Source: Macrotrachela quadricornifera (taxonomy: Eukaryota; Rotifera; Eurotatoria; Philodinida; Philodinidae). Taken from it: a DNA stretch of 64,000 nt. The translations under genes were made by a program, and so were the position numbers. The stretch lies in the NCBI GenBank assembly GCA_022393335.1, contig JAJEKB010020245.1, positions 116,154 to 180,153 on the forward strand. Direction: 5' to 3'. The first letter of the stretch is position 1; each line of letters starts with the position of its first letter. The notes under the pieces are model-generated. The model was not told where the DNA came from. It saw nothing but the letters and a program-made list of their open reading frames with translations, and did not search any database. Below, in pieces: positions 45,682 through 57,847 of the stretch.

Positions 45682-48083
45682 TTAACTTAAACTTGGATCA
45701 ATGCAGAACTTTTGTACCCGATGTTTTGTATTATTGCCAACATATAAATTTCCCTGACGATCGAATGACAAACCACGTGGATTAGAGAGTTGATTTGCTC
45801 TTTCTCCAATTCCATTACCACCAACAATGATACTACCCTGTGTAGCTTGTTTGGACCAACGCATTACTCGATGATTGTTCTCATCTACTACATAGACAGT
45901 TCCCAACTGATCGACAATTATTCCACGAGGATTTGATAATTGTGTCAGACCATTTCCTTGATTTTGACCACCAGCAACAACAATTCCTTCTTTTGCACCT
46001 TTTACCCATTTCATTACACGATGGTTACCGCTATCTGATACATATAATGAATAATCCTGATCAACGAAGATGTAAGTAGGAGTATTCAATTGGTCAAAAC
46101 GATTTCCTTGTCCATTACCACCTGCTACCACTATTCCATTTATATCGTCTTTTTTCCATTTTTTCACTTCATGTTTATTATAATCAGACACATAAAGATC
46201 TCCATCATTATCTAGTGTCAAACCCCAACAAACAATATTTGAGATGATAACACTTGCATTTGCACCATTTCGACGAGGCCATCGCATTACTCGTTGATTG
46301 TCGTAATCACAAATGATAAATGAATCAGTCTCTTTGTCAAGAATGACATTCAGTGGACCATTTAACTGATCATTTTGCTTTCCTGATCCATTTTCCCCAG
46401 CAACAATTTGACCATTTGTTGTACCATTTTTCCATGCTACAATACGATGATTAGCATAATCAGCAATATAGATAGTTTCATCATCATCATCATCAATATA
46501 TAAACCATTTGGGTTATTTAGTTGATTAACTCCATTGCCTTGTCCATTGCCTCCCGCTATTGTAATACCGTTTTGTATCCATTTTGCATTGATAGCAATA
46601 TTTGGTATATAGAATGAGAATGGGTCTATAATAAAACATATCTGTATTAAGAGTGATGTCTCATCGATATTATAGAAAGAGCAAAATTTTTTGAGAAACT
46701 TTTCCTCTTTAATTTACCTATATGTTCACAAAGATTAGACATGCTATTTTCGGCTCTCAAAAATGTCGAACTGTATAATTTATTATTTATAGAATACTAT
46801 GATCATCTTGGATTTTCTTTTTGTCAAGATTCGATACAGCTATATTTACATGAGTATACGTGGATGATTTAAAGATGAATGAATTTTTTTGTCTAATTCA
46901 GTTGATACTTGTAAAATTTTCTACAAAAATTGTTTTTACTATGTGTGTGAATAGATAGTATTTCACTTCTAGAAGAAAAACCAAGCAAATATTTTCTTGC
47001 TAACATGTAATAAGCTTTAAAAATAACGAAGTAATCACGTTCTTTGTTATTCAGTTTAATTAACTTATTGTAAGCATATTAGAGTATTGCAACTGTCAAG
47101 ATTCTCACTTGCATCTGTATTTTAGTATCATTAGTGATAGACTACGAGTATAGTGCGAGTATGAAAAATACTAAACTAAAGTTCGTACAATGAAGACTCA
47201 AAGACAGTTGCTGATGTTTGATATGTCTCATGTATCTTCAAGCCGTTCCATCTATAGGTGATTATTTTGCTCTTATTATTTCATTTGTTTCTGAAGGAAA
47301 ATATAAGTCAACATAAAAAGGCATGATATATTTACATTATTCAATAGAGTATGAGCCAAATATGAGTATAAATGTTGCGCACATCGATAGAATGTAAGCT
47401 GTAATAATATATTAGGGTCGCATATGTGTAAAGTCAAATGCGAATGAAAAATTTCTATGAGGATTGGATATGGGTATATAGATTAAGATCCATGGAATAC
47501 TCTATGGCATGTCTATCTTTCAGAATAAATTTAAATTTTTCTGAATTCACACATTATATGAATGTTTACCTGATATAAGAACAGAAATTTTGGTTATTAA
47601 TGGTGTTGAATTATGTCTAATTGTAATGTTTGACGGCTTCGTAAATTCTTCTGTTAGTTTTGTCAATTGATCTTTCCATTGTTGAAGATCACTTTCAAAA
47701 AAATCGTTTTCCAGACGACTTTCTCGCAACTGATTGGTCAATGTATTTAATCTAACTTCGATATCATTAACATGTCCTACAGTCTGTTGCAATAATACTT
47801 GTCTAGCTTCTTCAGCTACTTGTCGAATTTTATTAATTGATTCACGTTCCCATTCATCAATTTGTTGTATTAATGTATACTTTTGTGGTTTAGTTGTTTG
47901 TTCTGTAAGTGTTTGTCGAAGAAGATCACGAGTGACTTCAATTTCATCTAATTGTTTACTTAATTCTTGTCGATGATCACCCAAATGATTATAACAAAAT
48001 GGTTGTGAACAACCATCACATCTAACTGTACTTTTTTCTTTTCCACATGTAACACATCGTGCTTTAGTAGTTACTGTCGCCAT
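45682..48083 (-). CDS. B-box zinc finger, coiled coil and NHL-repeat protein
   Basis: Exon 1 is 48083-47570 and exon 2 is 46625-45682, joined in phase 1 (TCA G|GTAAAC ... TATAG|AC) to 486 codons, 485 residues. Residues 10-37 are a B-box-like zinc finger with C10, C13, C22, C25, C30, H33 and H37 (ARCVTCGKEK, CDGCSQPFCYNHLGDH). Residues about 38-155 are a coiled coil. Exon 2 encodes about six NHL repeats (for example NGQGNRFDQLNTPTYIFVDQ, LYVSDSGNHRVMKW, LTQLSNPRGIIVDQLGTVYV), which form a beta-propeller. The layout resembles TRIM-NHL proteins without the RING finger, so ubiquitin ligase activity is not expected; binding of RNA or protein by the propeller is possible. The 943-bp intron is long for this genome. 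A decayed duplicate of the propeller exon lies 4.6 kb upstream of the gene's 3' end on the same strand. Confidence 0.87.
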
Positions 48084-50342
48084 TTGTTAAATACTCTGAT
48101 TTGTAACGTGTGCTGAGGATGATAAAGTGAAAGAAAAGGGAAAAAAAAACACGAAAAAAATGTTTCATCTGATTGTGTAAAAATACGATGTAAGAAAGCA
48201 TGAGTCAGTATCAATAAACTTTCGTCATGTGGTCGACAAATGAAAAAAAAGATTTGTTTTTTTCTTCGAGTGTTTATACACGAGAAAAATGCATTTTTAT
48301 AAGATTGATTATCATTTTTATCTTTGTGTAAGAATTATGACATAGAATCTGATGGTAAAAAATGTTTGGATATTATTAGATGATTCCAGCTTTTCTTCAT
48401 CTATTTGCATCTTAATATTGATGATGATAAATAAAATCATTTTCTGTATTTTTTTATAATCATCAGACAATGATACCTGTACTAGTTATAAGGATCACTC
48501 TCTTGTTACACAAATCTTAGAACACAAAGTATCGAAAAACTATTTCACAATTTCGGTCACATTTTTTTATCCAAAAATATTTGTTAAAGCATTTTTATTA
48601 TCCGCTTTCGCGCATTATATGTATGTGCTTACTCATTACAATGAAAGCGTTGATTTGGTATTAAAATAATTGATATAGTACAAAAGAGAATGAACAGCAG
48701 GTAAATTAAAAAAAAAACAATTGTTCAGATCAGGTTTTCCAATAGGAAAACAAATTTTTTTGGAATATCTTAGAGTAACGATGCATTCTATTACCAATAA
48801 TATCGTTTGATAGAGGACTCAATAAGCTTTCGTTTTCATATAAATTATATAGCTTCGCTCACTGTATCTCTTGCAGTAGAGTATATTTTTTCAACTAATA
48901 TCAACAAAGATGAAAAAACGGTGTTCCTGACGATATCACATAATAAAACCCAAATTACACGAATAAAGAGATGCCATGGGTAATTATAAAGAACTTTTTC
49001 TAGGCTAAAAAAAGCTGCGGAATGGTTTTTTGACGCATTGTGTTCTAAGACTTGTGTAATTCTCAAAAAACTTTTTTCAATCAAATTATTTTATATATTT
49101 TAGCACTAGACACTTTGTTCTTTCTAACAAAAAAATTTGGTGACTTAGAATAAATGAGGAATTTTTTTTTTGAAAATTTCTTAATAATATATATTCATTT
49201 TTTATATTAAAAAAATCATACTTTTAACCCATGAATAATTTTTATGAAGTTTAGAAATCATATAAGAATCATTTTAACTTTATATGATAAACATACATTT
49301 ATTTTATATTGATTGACAAGCAATTATTATTGATCTTCTTAGTATTATGATGAGACGAATGTAAATACGATTAAACAATAAATAGATTAATAATAAAAAT
49401 AATTGTATCTAACATATATAGGAAAGTAAAAGTTTATTAAAAAATTCAAAGCTCAATGTTTTTTTCATAATATTGTTACTTGAGATATAGAATCAATTTT
49501 TTTAATATAATAAAAGAAAGAAAAATAAGTAATTTATTCAGTTTTTGACTACACAAAAAAAACTAATTTAATATAACATTTTATTTGATATTTGCTGTTG
49601 TCATTAAGAGATATTCTAAACATTCATTAAATACATTGAATTTTAGTTTCTTCAAAATTCGAATTATTGAAACAAATTAATGATGTATATATAAATAAAA
49701 TATTATTTTTAAGTTCGTCTTCATCGATAAAGTCAAATCATTGTTAGGGTTTGGTTTAAGTTAATATATTAAGTCAATTACAATTAACTTGAATTTCTAT
49801 GTATTTTTTCTAACTCATAAATGAAATTCTACTTATTGATAAAAATTTTAATTAAATATACTTTCCATAGAAATGATCTAAGATATTATTTCCTATTGAT
49901 CTAAGTTAATTAATAAGTGTAACGAAAAATATTTATTTTATATATGAAAATGGTGAGGTTATGTATCAGATAGAAAATCTCAAAAAAGATATGCTTTAGA
50001 ATTTTAAGCTATATATTGTCTTATTAAAGATATAACTAAAATAACTTTCATGATCAAAATTTATCAAATTAAACATCGAAATATTCTTTATAAAATAACT
50101 ATCAGTACAGATCAAGTATGTTAATCGTACTCACAATCATAATGTAATGATATTCCTGAGCAACATTTATCTCTCTTTTTAATGAAGAATTTATTATTGA
50201 TAAAATTATTTTTTATACTATAATCGATCTTCAAAACACTTGAAGAAACTTTTTTTTTCATTTGTAGTTCGTACAAAACAAAAAGTGCAAAAGAAAACGA
50301 TAGTTTATGAAGATTAATTTCCAACAATTATAAACTTAAACT
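48084..50342. other. Intergenic between the NHL gene and its duplicate
   Basis: AT-rich; no B-box-like exon is found for the duplicate, and no repeat or RNA gene was recognised. Confidence 0.45.
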
Positions 50343-51146
50343 TCACTTAATACTAAATTTTTGTACTAGATGATTGCGATTATAGGCAACATATAAATTG
50401 CCCTGTCGATCAAATGACAAACCACGTGGGAGACAGAGCTGATTTGTTTCTCTTCGATGTCTATTTCTATCAATAATAACATTACATTGTGTAGCTTGTT
50501 TGGACCAACATATTACGCGATCATTGTCCTCATCTGGTACGTAGACAGTTCCTAATTGATCGACAATTATTCCACGAGGATTTGATAATTGTGTCAGACC
50601 ATTTCCTTGATCTTGACCACCAGCAACAACAATTCCTTCTTTTGTACCTTTTATCCATTTCATTAGACGATGGTTGTTAGTATCCGATACATATACTGAA
50701 TATTCCTGATCCACAAAGATATGAGTAGGATCATTCAATTGGTCAAAACGATTTCCTTGTCCATTACCACGTGCTACCACTGTTCCATTTATATCTCCTT
50801 TTTTCCATTGTCTCCCTTCATGTTGATTTCAGTCAGAAACATAAAGATTACCATCATTATCTATTGCTAAACCCCAGCAAGCGATATTTGAGGTGATTAC
50901 ATCTCCATCTGGGCTATTCCGACGAGGTCATCGCATTACTCGTTCATTGTTGTAATTACAAATGATAAGTGAATCATTTGTTCTATCAACAATTACATCT
51001 GTTGGATTATTTAACTGATCATTTTGCTTTCCTGATCCATTTCCCCCAGCAACAATTTGACCATTTGTTGTACCATTTTTTTCATGCTACAACACGATGA
51101 TTAGCATAATCAGCAATATAGATAGTTTCATCATCATCGATATATA
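50343..51146 (-). pseudogene. Decayed duplicate of the NHL propeller exon
   Basis: The sequence follows exon 2 of the neighbouring NHL gene from its end to the repeat with the DDDD tract. Conserved stretches include GLTQLSNPRGIIVDQLGTVY and GLSFDRQGNLYV. Damage: TGA at 50831-50829 and TGA at 50930-50928 (both fit TGG to TGA), and a one-base insertion in a T-run near 51080. It ends abruptly at about 51146, next to a MULE remnant, and the B-box exon is absent. So it is a truncated tandem duplicate, not a gene. Confidence 0.85.
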
Positions 51147-51156
51147 GGGTCTATGA

Positions 51157-51930
51157 CTATTGTGTGTAAGACAATTATGAGAACAGACGGTGACACAAAA
51201 CATCTATCGACAAGTTCGAAAAGCAGGCTTTACAACTAAATATGAGAACGATGAAGAATATGCATATGCTGTACGAATGCTTCTTGCATCAGCATTTTTA
51301 GAAACAAATGGAATCTATTAAGCATTTGAAGATATTGGTGAAACACAAATTCCAGATATTCATCCAGATGACAATTATCTTGAAGGTTATTTTATAGGTA
51401 AATTTCGAAGTCGCATCAGAAGGACGATTTCAACGTTTTTAATCATATTTTGGAATGTACTCCATTTGTTAAGGAACCAGTTCGATCATATAAATAACGC
51501 CGTCGAAGGATGGCACCGATGACTGAACAACATAGTAGATTCAGTCTATCCGGGATTTTGGCGTTTTTTGAATGATTTTGAAATAGAGCAGTCATACGTA
51601 GACGGTGAAATTACTCAAACAGTAACAGATTTCGTACCAAAATCAGAGAGCCAAAACTCAGGAAATAATATCTAGAGTTTTACGGATTTTAGACAGTCCT
51701 ACAAATGATAATATACGAAAAATAATAGCAATTGCCCACACATTCATGTTATGATTGTTCATTGATTTGTTTATCTTGATCTGTTGTTGTTATTTTGTCT
51801 ACTTTTTTCACTGTCTTTCACTTTTCGACAAAAGTATTCATTTACATAACACCCTCACCCGCACACAATTGACTGCACACAATTGTCTGACACACAGTTG
51901 TCTTACACGCAATCGACCGCCTCCCGTATA
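51157..51930. repeat. Possible terminal inverted repeats around the MULE remnant
   Basis: The phrase attgtgtgtaagacaatt near 51162 is mirrored by cacagttgtcttacacgcaat at about 51892-51912, with neighbouring cacacaattgtctgac copies. These flank the transposase fragment and may be the element's own ends. The match is short and partly made of a CACACAATTG repeat. Confidence 0.45.
51181..51675 (+). pseudogene. C-terminal part of a MULE-type transposase
   Basis: One frame reads TQNIYRQVRKAGFTTKYEND, IPDIHPDDNYLEGYFIGKFR, FDHINNAVEGWHR and LNNIVDSVYPGFWRFLNDFE, ending QSYVDGEITQ. The T/I-N-N-A-V-E-G-W-H-R motif followed by H/Y-P-x-F-W-x-F is the C-terminal hallmark of Mutator-like transposases in animals. 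TAA 51319-51321 and TGA 51520-51522 interrupt it, and TAG 51673-51675 closes it. The catalytic DDE core is absent. Confidence 0.75.
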
Positions 51931-53405
51931 TTTCACATATAATTTGAGAAATGTCAATATTTGCAATTTCTGCGAATTAAAAAGCTCTTTTATAAGGTAT
52001 CGACGCAAATATTGCGATTTCATTCGCATCTAAGACAACTCAAGAAACTCTTGGACGTTAACATTTTGAAAAGTAAATTGTATAAATCCTCTCCTCGCCA
52101 AAGAGTAGAAAATCAATAGGTTTATACTACGTTTTAAAGAGCAAGAATTTGGAGATGAACCTCTATTCTGGTTAACTTTTTTTATATTATAGTTCGAGTT
52201 TCATCAGCTTGGAAGCACACAACTGTTCAACGCTCGACAAATCGCAATTTTGCAGTTGTCTAAATAGTTTCAGTACAGTTACAACGATTTTCCAGAAATT
52301 GAAACTTGACTGCGTTAGTTCTTTATCAGTTTTATACTACCAAAATGAATAGATTAGCAAGTTCTTTTTGCTACTTTTTACATCTACGTGTTTATTCGTC
52401 TTTAATATCTGCGGGATGTCAATATGAGTATAAAAACTTCGCTGTTAGTGAAATATTTCATTTGAAATATTGTCGAACTTTGACAGAGTTAAAGAGAAAA
52501 TTTCAATTAGACATGTATCAACAAGATTTTGCTGAACGACTGACTTCATTATAAAAACTTATGTTCAGTCGAAAAACGAAACAAAAAATTTTTTGATTAT
52601 TTTAGTAGAAATATAAAGATAGTTCTCAACTACAAAGTAAGAGTTTTTCATATTTGTAAGATAATTTAGTCAGATCTTATATGCAACATATTAATTGTAA
52701 TCGTACTGTTTCACTCGAGCTTTTGATAATGAATCAAATAAGCTTTCATGTAATTTGAGTCGAATGTCGTTTAACTTTGTACGATATCTTATTTTCCTGC
52801 CAGAAATTTTCGTGATTTCTATCAAGTTAATAAACATGAATATAATTTTGTTTTTAAACTGCGTATAATCCTATTATGAAAAAATACCTATCAGAACGAT
52901 ATTAATGCATATCTGGTTTCCACTTCATAATTCTCGGCAGTTATCTTTAAGTAGTGCATATATATACAAATCCTTCAGCTAACAAAAAAATGTCCTTAAT
53001 CATTTGTAGAAAATATATACTGCACTGAAGAAATTAGGTGTAACCATTGTATCACGATCAAGCAGTTGAAAGAAAATAACAAATCTATTCAGTTTCGAGT
53101 CTTATCTGTCTTGCACACAAAACAGATAATGAGCGTCTGTTGTATCAAAAAATTATGAATTTTGAGTTGGGTTTCTGTTCTGCAAGGAGGCAGGCAGAGG
53201 CTGATTGTTTGCTACCAAAGTTTTCTAATCATGAGTTTCTTTCAAAATTAACGAATGCTTACGTAGAAATGGATGATTCTACTTCGAAATAACTAAAACA
53301 TTTCTAAATTTCTTCAAAATGAATGGAAAGAGTTCATACATAACCAAAAAAAAGAATAAAGTTTATTAGAATTTATCGAAAAAAATATTAGGAAAAACGG
53401 AAATA
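51931..53405. other. Intergenic, nothing convincing
   Basis: An 82-codon frame at 52306-52554 (+) has no recognised domain. Otherwise AT-rich sequence. Confidence 0.4.
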
Positions 53406-54328
53406 TTATTGTATTTCATTAGCACTTTCTAAATAATTCATCATTTGTTGTTCTTCTTCATCTAATTTATTTGTGATTGATGGTATATCATTTTTAACTG
53501 AATGTTCATTATTTTTTAAAGTTTGTTGATGGAAGAACACAATAATATTACAAATAATATATAGAATAATAGTTAAAATGATACAACTTGTAAGAAGAGT
53601 TGAAAAATGATTTGGATCATAATCCATCACCAAACCTATCACATAAAATTAATTCAATTTGGTTAGATTTTAACTTTTGAGATATTTTTATTTTATCTTA
53701 CCACAAATTTTTTGTAATACTAATGATCCTAAGCCACAACCACAGAAGATTGCAGCAAGAAGTGGTGGTATAACATTAAGTTTTTGATTTATCCATGCAA
53801 ATGATAATGGAAAAAGTGGTGCAATAACAAAACCAGTTAAAGAACCAAGAACAAATAGACTTGTAATAGTGAGTCCAATAATCCAAACATAAACTATCCA
53901 AATAACTGCAAGAAATAAACCTTCACACCAAGCAATAATTAAACATATATATACTGGAATGAATAAAGATAAAATAGCAGCAATCAATCGACCAATCTTA
54001 ATATTTATATAGATATGAAGAAAGAAGAAGAAAAAAGAAGATTATTTACTGAAAATGAAAACCAAAAGAGAATAATACCCCAACTAGCATTATCAGTTGA
54101 AATACCAAATTTGTCAAATTTTAGATATGAAAAATAAAATTTTGCAAATGTTTGATCAGTTCCAGCAACAAAGAATATGTATAAGATAAAAATGAATGAA
54201 AGAGTTAAACCATATGTNNNNNNNNNNATTTTAATAAATACCAAAATAAGCCAACTGATAATGAGTAAAATTGTGCGAATATATATTTTTATTGTTGGTT
54301 TAGATATTTCAGATGTAGGTTCGACCAT
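53406..54328 (-). CDS. MFSD4/NaGLT1-like sugar transporter, partly lost in an assembly gap
   Basis: Three exons, 54328-54050 (contains 10 Ns), 53996-53702 and 53635-53406, with introns of 53 and 66 bp, both GT-AG. Joins rebuild FSFSIGRLIAAILS and ICGLVMDYDPNHF. Motifs YGLTLSFIFILY, AGTDQTFAKFYFSYL, GLTITSLFVLGSLTGF and SFAWINQKLNVIPPLLAAIF match the C-terminal half of the major facilitator MFSD4/sodium-dependent glucose transporter 1 group. Only one N-terminal helix (MVEPTSEISKPT..LIISWLILVF) precedes the N run, so about five helices are missing. The 10-N gap is probably of arbitrary size and hides the missing exon sequence. Transport of glucose or a similar solute is inferred by family. Confidence 0.78.
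54218..54227. other. Assembly gap of 10 Ns
   Basis: A run of ten N characters inside the transporter's first exon. The flanking coding sequence does not connect directly in the family, so real sequence is missing here. Confidence 0.95.
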
Positions 54329-54401
54329 TTTGATTTATATCATCATATTTAAAAATCGAGTATCTTATATATTGATGTTGGTTGATCAAATAATTAAATA
54401 A

Positions 54402-56058
54402 AATGAAATCTTAAATAAAAAATTATTATTTTTATACTTATAATAATCTATGGTTGTCCTTTCATAGTAATCTTCTTGTCCCTCGATTCGAAGTATTTTA
54501 TATACTCATATTGATACCTAGCACACTATCTATTGTTATAAAATCGTCTAGCATTTAATATTATATCTGTTCTTCTATTAAATTGCACTTGAAAAACAAA
54601 AAACAGGTGATGAAAAAGATATAGAACCTTATGTGGCATATTGATATACGAATAAAGGCTTAAAATGTTTGTTGAAGTAAATCCATTAATCAAAATAAAT
54701 CAATATATATATATATATAAAGTAGATAATTGGAAAAGAAATCTATCACTACGATTACACATTAAAAAAATAACTTCTAGTTTATCAAATATGATCGATT
54801 AAGTCAGTTTTGAGGATACTTTCTTTTGAACAACATGTTCTACTAGATCTTTTCATATCTAACGACTTTTTTTTTAATAAATTTATTAAATTGATTTTTG
54901 AATGAGTATTAGAAATGAATTTTCAAATATAATTTTGTTTTTTATACTTATAATCACCACAAAGCCCATACTTCAATGCAAATACTACAAGTGCTTGACT
55001 GAAACTCTGATAGTATCAATATATAGTCGACAAATATTGATGGTTGATTGTTATTTTTCATAGATTATCGGTATTCTGTAATTTTTGTTTTCATTGAGTG
55101 AATACTGAAAGATGTGATTCGATTTTCTTAATATATTCATTCGTGAACAATAATTATTTTAATTCATTCCAGTCAATAATATACAAAAACATAATTGTCT
55201 TTAATTATTAAAATACTATATTTAGAATAAGGAATGATGTTTTCATTGTTTCTTTTTGAATAGTTCAATATTTTTAATATATTTAATAATGAATATTTAT
55301 GATAGATATTGTGAAAATAAAAATATTCTTTTCTTATTCACAATAAAAATACATCATATTCTTCTCTGCCAGATATTGAAGGCCAAATGTTACTAAACTA
55401 ATAGAATACATTTTCTTTTTAATAAAAAAAAAGGAGTTAATGCTTCATTGACTGATGAATTTTTTTTGAATGATGTCCTAATACCGTTACACCCAGTAGT
55501 CACATCTAGTGCTAAAGCAGTAGTGGGGTATTCACTCAACTACCATTCATCTCTATATAAGAGGCGATATCCTAAACCGTGTTCACTCAACATTCTACAA
55601 TATAACTACATCTAGAAAGATAAGGAATTTGAGTGAATTTGAAGTAAGGAGATCGTTTGAGTAATTATATATGTATTACTATATATGAGAAATCTGAGAA
55701 GTTATAATGAGTTTCGTTTGACACTAAAGAAAGACTAACTTGTTAAATGTGAATTTATGACGGTAGGTGATAATGCGACCTCGTTTCTCGTGCATTTGAA
55801 GCTATTTCCATTGGTCTTATTGTCACGTAAGTCCTGTTAGCTATAAAATGATTTGGTTTGAAGCGGTTTAATCTGGACTCTGATGATTAGCCCTGTGTTC
55901 ACAATTTCACGGCTTCCTTACTTTGCGAGACACTGTGCGGACATCACTTTATACCTTTAATTTGAAACATGGCATCTAATCTGAATTTCTAGATGCTCAC
56001 CGCTTACAGGAATATTTTTTGGTAAAAACCATTGCACCAGTATTGGATAATGAGATCA
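54402..56058. other. Intergenic, possible old LTR-like scrap
   Basis: Mostly featureless. Around 55535-55590 a less AT-rich stretch, ctctatataagaggcg followed by a GTGTTCACTCAACATTC segment, looks like a promoter of a repeat or an LTR fragment, but no matching second copy was found in the window. Confidence 0.35.
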
Positions 56059-57002
56059 TTACACTAAATAATCAGTTAATATCAAAAATTCTACATGTAT
56101 ATTACTCAAATCTTCAATGATATTACAAAAAGCATTATTCCTTTCATCAGGTGGTAGAATTGGCAACATTAAAATGTTCGCAATTAATCGTCGAACATCT
56201 TCACCTCGTGAAAGTTTAAGTAAATCTTTTTTTTTGATTTGTTGCTATATATTCTGAGAAAATGAAATTGATATCTTTTTATTATTAATGTGGGAAAATT
56301 GTTTGAAAACGATTCATATAATACTACCTCGAAATCAATCAAAATAGTTTTTACAGCAAGTGTAATATCATAGCTTTGGGCATACAAAATCACATCTTGT
56401 AAAAAATTTATATATATATTTCTTCTTTTTTGTTCAGTAAAGCAGCATTGATGGCAGCCTTCATACTATACGCATTCCATATATAGATATCAACACTTTG
56501 GTAAAATAATCTGGAAGCTGTTCGGAACAATCCAATGGGCGTTCCAATGTTCATTATTTCCAAGAAATTTCGTAGCAACTAATGAAGAAAAAGTAAGTAT
56601 CATTGCCATACGATTGTGATTTAGGAAAAATCGATCATCCATTAATGTGCGGGTAAGTCGATATGGTACTCCGATTGATGAAAATTATTATTTTGGAACT
56701 AGTGTACGATTCGATGATCACTATTCATGTAAGTATGACTTCACACGAGCAAATACTAGAACTGATCCGGCTGCACTATTTTCTAGTCTGAATTTTTTAA
56801 CTTGTTGTTCATATAATACAGACAATGATGTTCCAGGATTTATATCGATTCTTCGTTTTATTAATTTAATACGTTTATGTATATTTGTATCCAATTTTCG
56901 TTGATGTTGGAATTCATGACTTTCATCTAATTTAATAAATGAAGTTTTTATAATTAAACCTTCACGCATGACAATGAAGCATCGCATAATTTGTGTGTAC
57001 AA
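56059..57002 (-). pseudogene. Decayed MULE (DDE) transposase with FLYWCH-linker region
   Basis: Several minus-strand frames line up with the order of animal MULE proteins. From 57002: a post-finger linker (DESHEFQHQRKLDTN, IDINPGTSLSVLYEQQVKKF). Then SIGVPYRLTRTLMDDRFFLN and ATKFLGNNEHWNAHW in place of the usual L-x-x-S-D-H-W-F-x-D-G-T-F block. Then the DDE part ILIDFEVVLYESFSNNFP and RYQFHFLRIY (Asp and the C/Q-F-H motif). Last SRGEDVRRLIANILMLPILP down to a TAA at 56061-56059. Frameshifts and stops separate the blocks. The first catalytic Asp block is altered (HWNAHW). Confidence 0.65.
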
Positions 57003-57847
57003 AAAGATAATTTTTAAATATTATTCCATTTTCTCCAGATTGTGTTCCAGTGAAAGAAATATTATCATAGTTCACGATTGACATTTTTATCAACTGCTTT
57101 CCACTGTTTCTATCTCTTTAAATACTTTCGTTCACAGTATAAAGTGAAAAAAGTTGACCTGGACAAGATATTATTTAATGTATGTTTCAATCGCTGTTTT
57201 TATTTGATTTTTTATTCGAAATAAAGGCAAAGAGTGCTAAATAAAGCAGTTTTCCGTCAGAAATTTCTATAAAACTATAGAAAATGTTGCAGTAGGTATA
57301 TAGAATTTTGTCAGAAAGTTGAACACTTTTTCAGCTTATGATGTAAGAAAGCGCTGTCTTCATCCTCTTTACTCGTTAAATCTGTCTCAGGACCACCCCC
57401 ATATTATTGAGGAAGATAAGAACAGAAGTAATTCACTCTTTAAGAATTTCAAGTTTTATATTAATCCATTGAATTGATAGATTTTAGAATTATATAATTT
57501 ATCATTTCATTTATTTTACTGATCACAAATCATATTCCCATATTAATATTTTATATTCTATATTCTTTTTATACTGGATGCATGATATAACACATTTTTA
57601 ATTGAGAATGTATGGTAATATATTATTTCATGATATATCTAATTTATTTTATTTAATGGCTGGCATATATACGTAATATAATAATTAATAAAGACAACAT
57701 AAAATAAGAAAATTACAATAAAAAAGCCGGAATAAAATCTAGTCTAATAAATATTTTCACTGTCATCAAAACGATAAAAACTTACATGAATAATAATTAG
57801 TATTTACAGTTATTAATATAATATACAGAGTTATATAATAATATTAT
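57003..57847. other. Intergenic, nothing recognised
   Basis: No supported feature; downstream half is the 3' flank of the zf-PARP gene. Confidence 0.4.

Noticed and set aside
52306..52554. 82-codon plus-strand frame
   Set aside because: No domain, no splice context and no clear promoter; kept only as part of an intergenic note.
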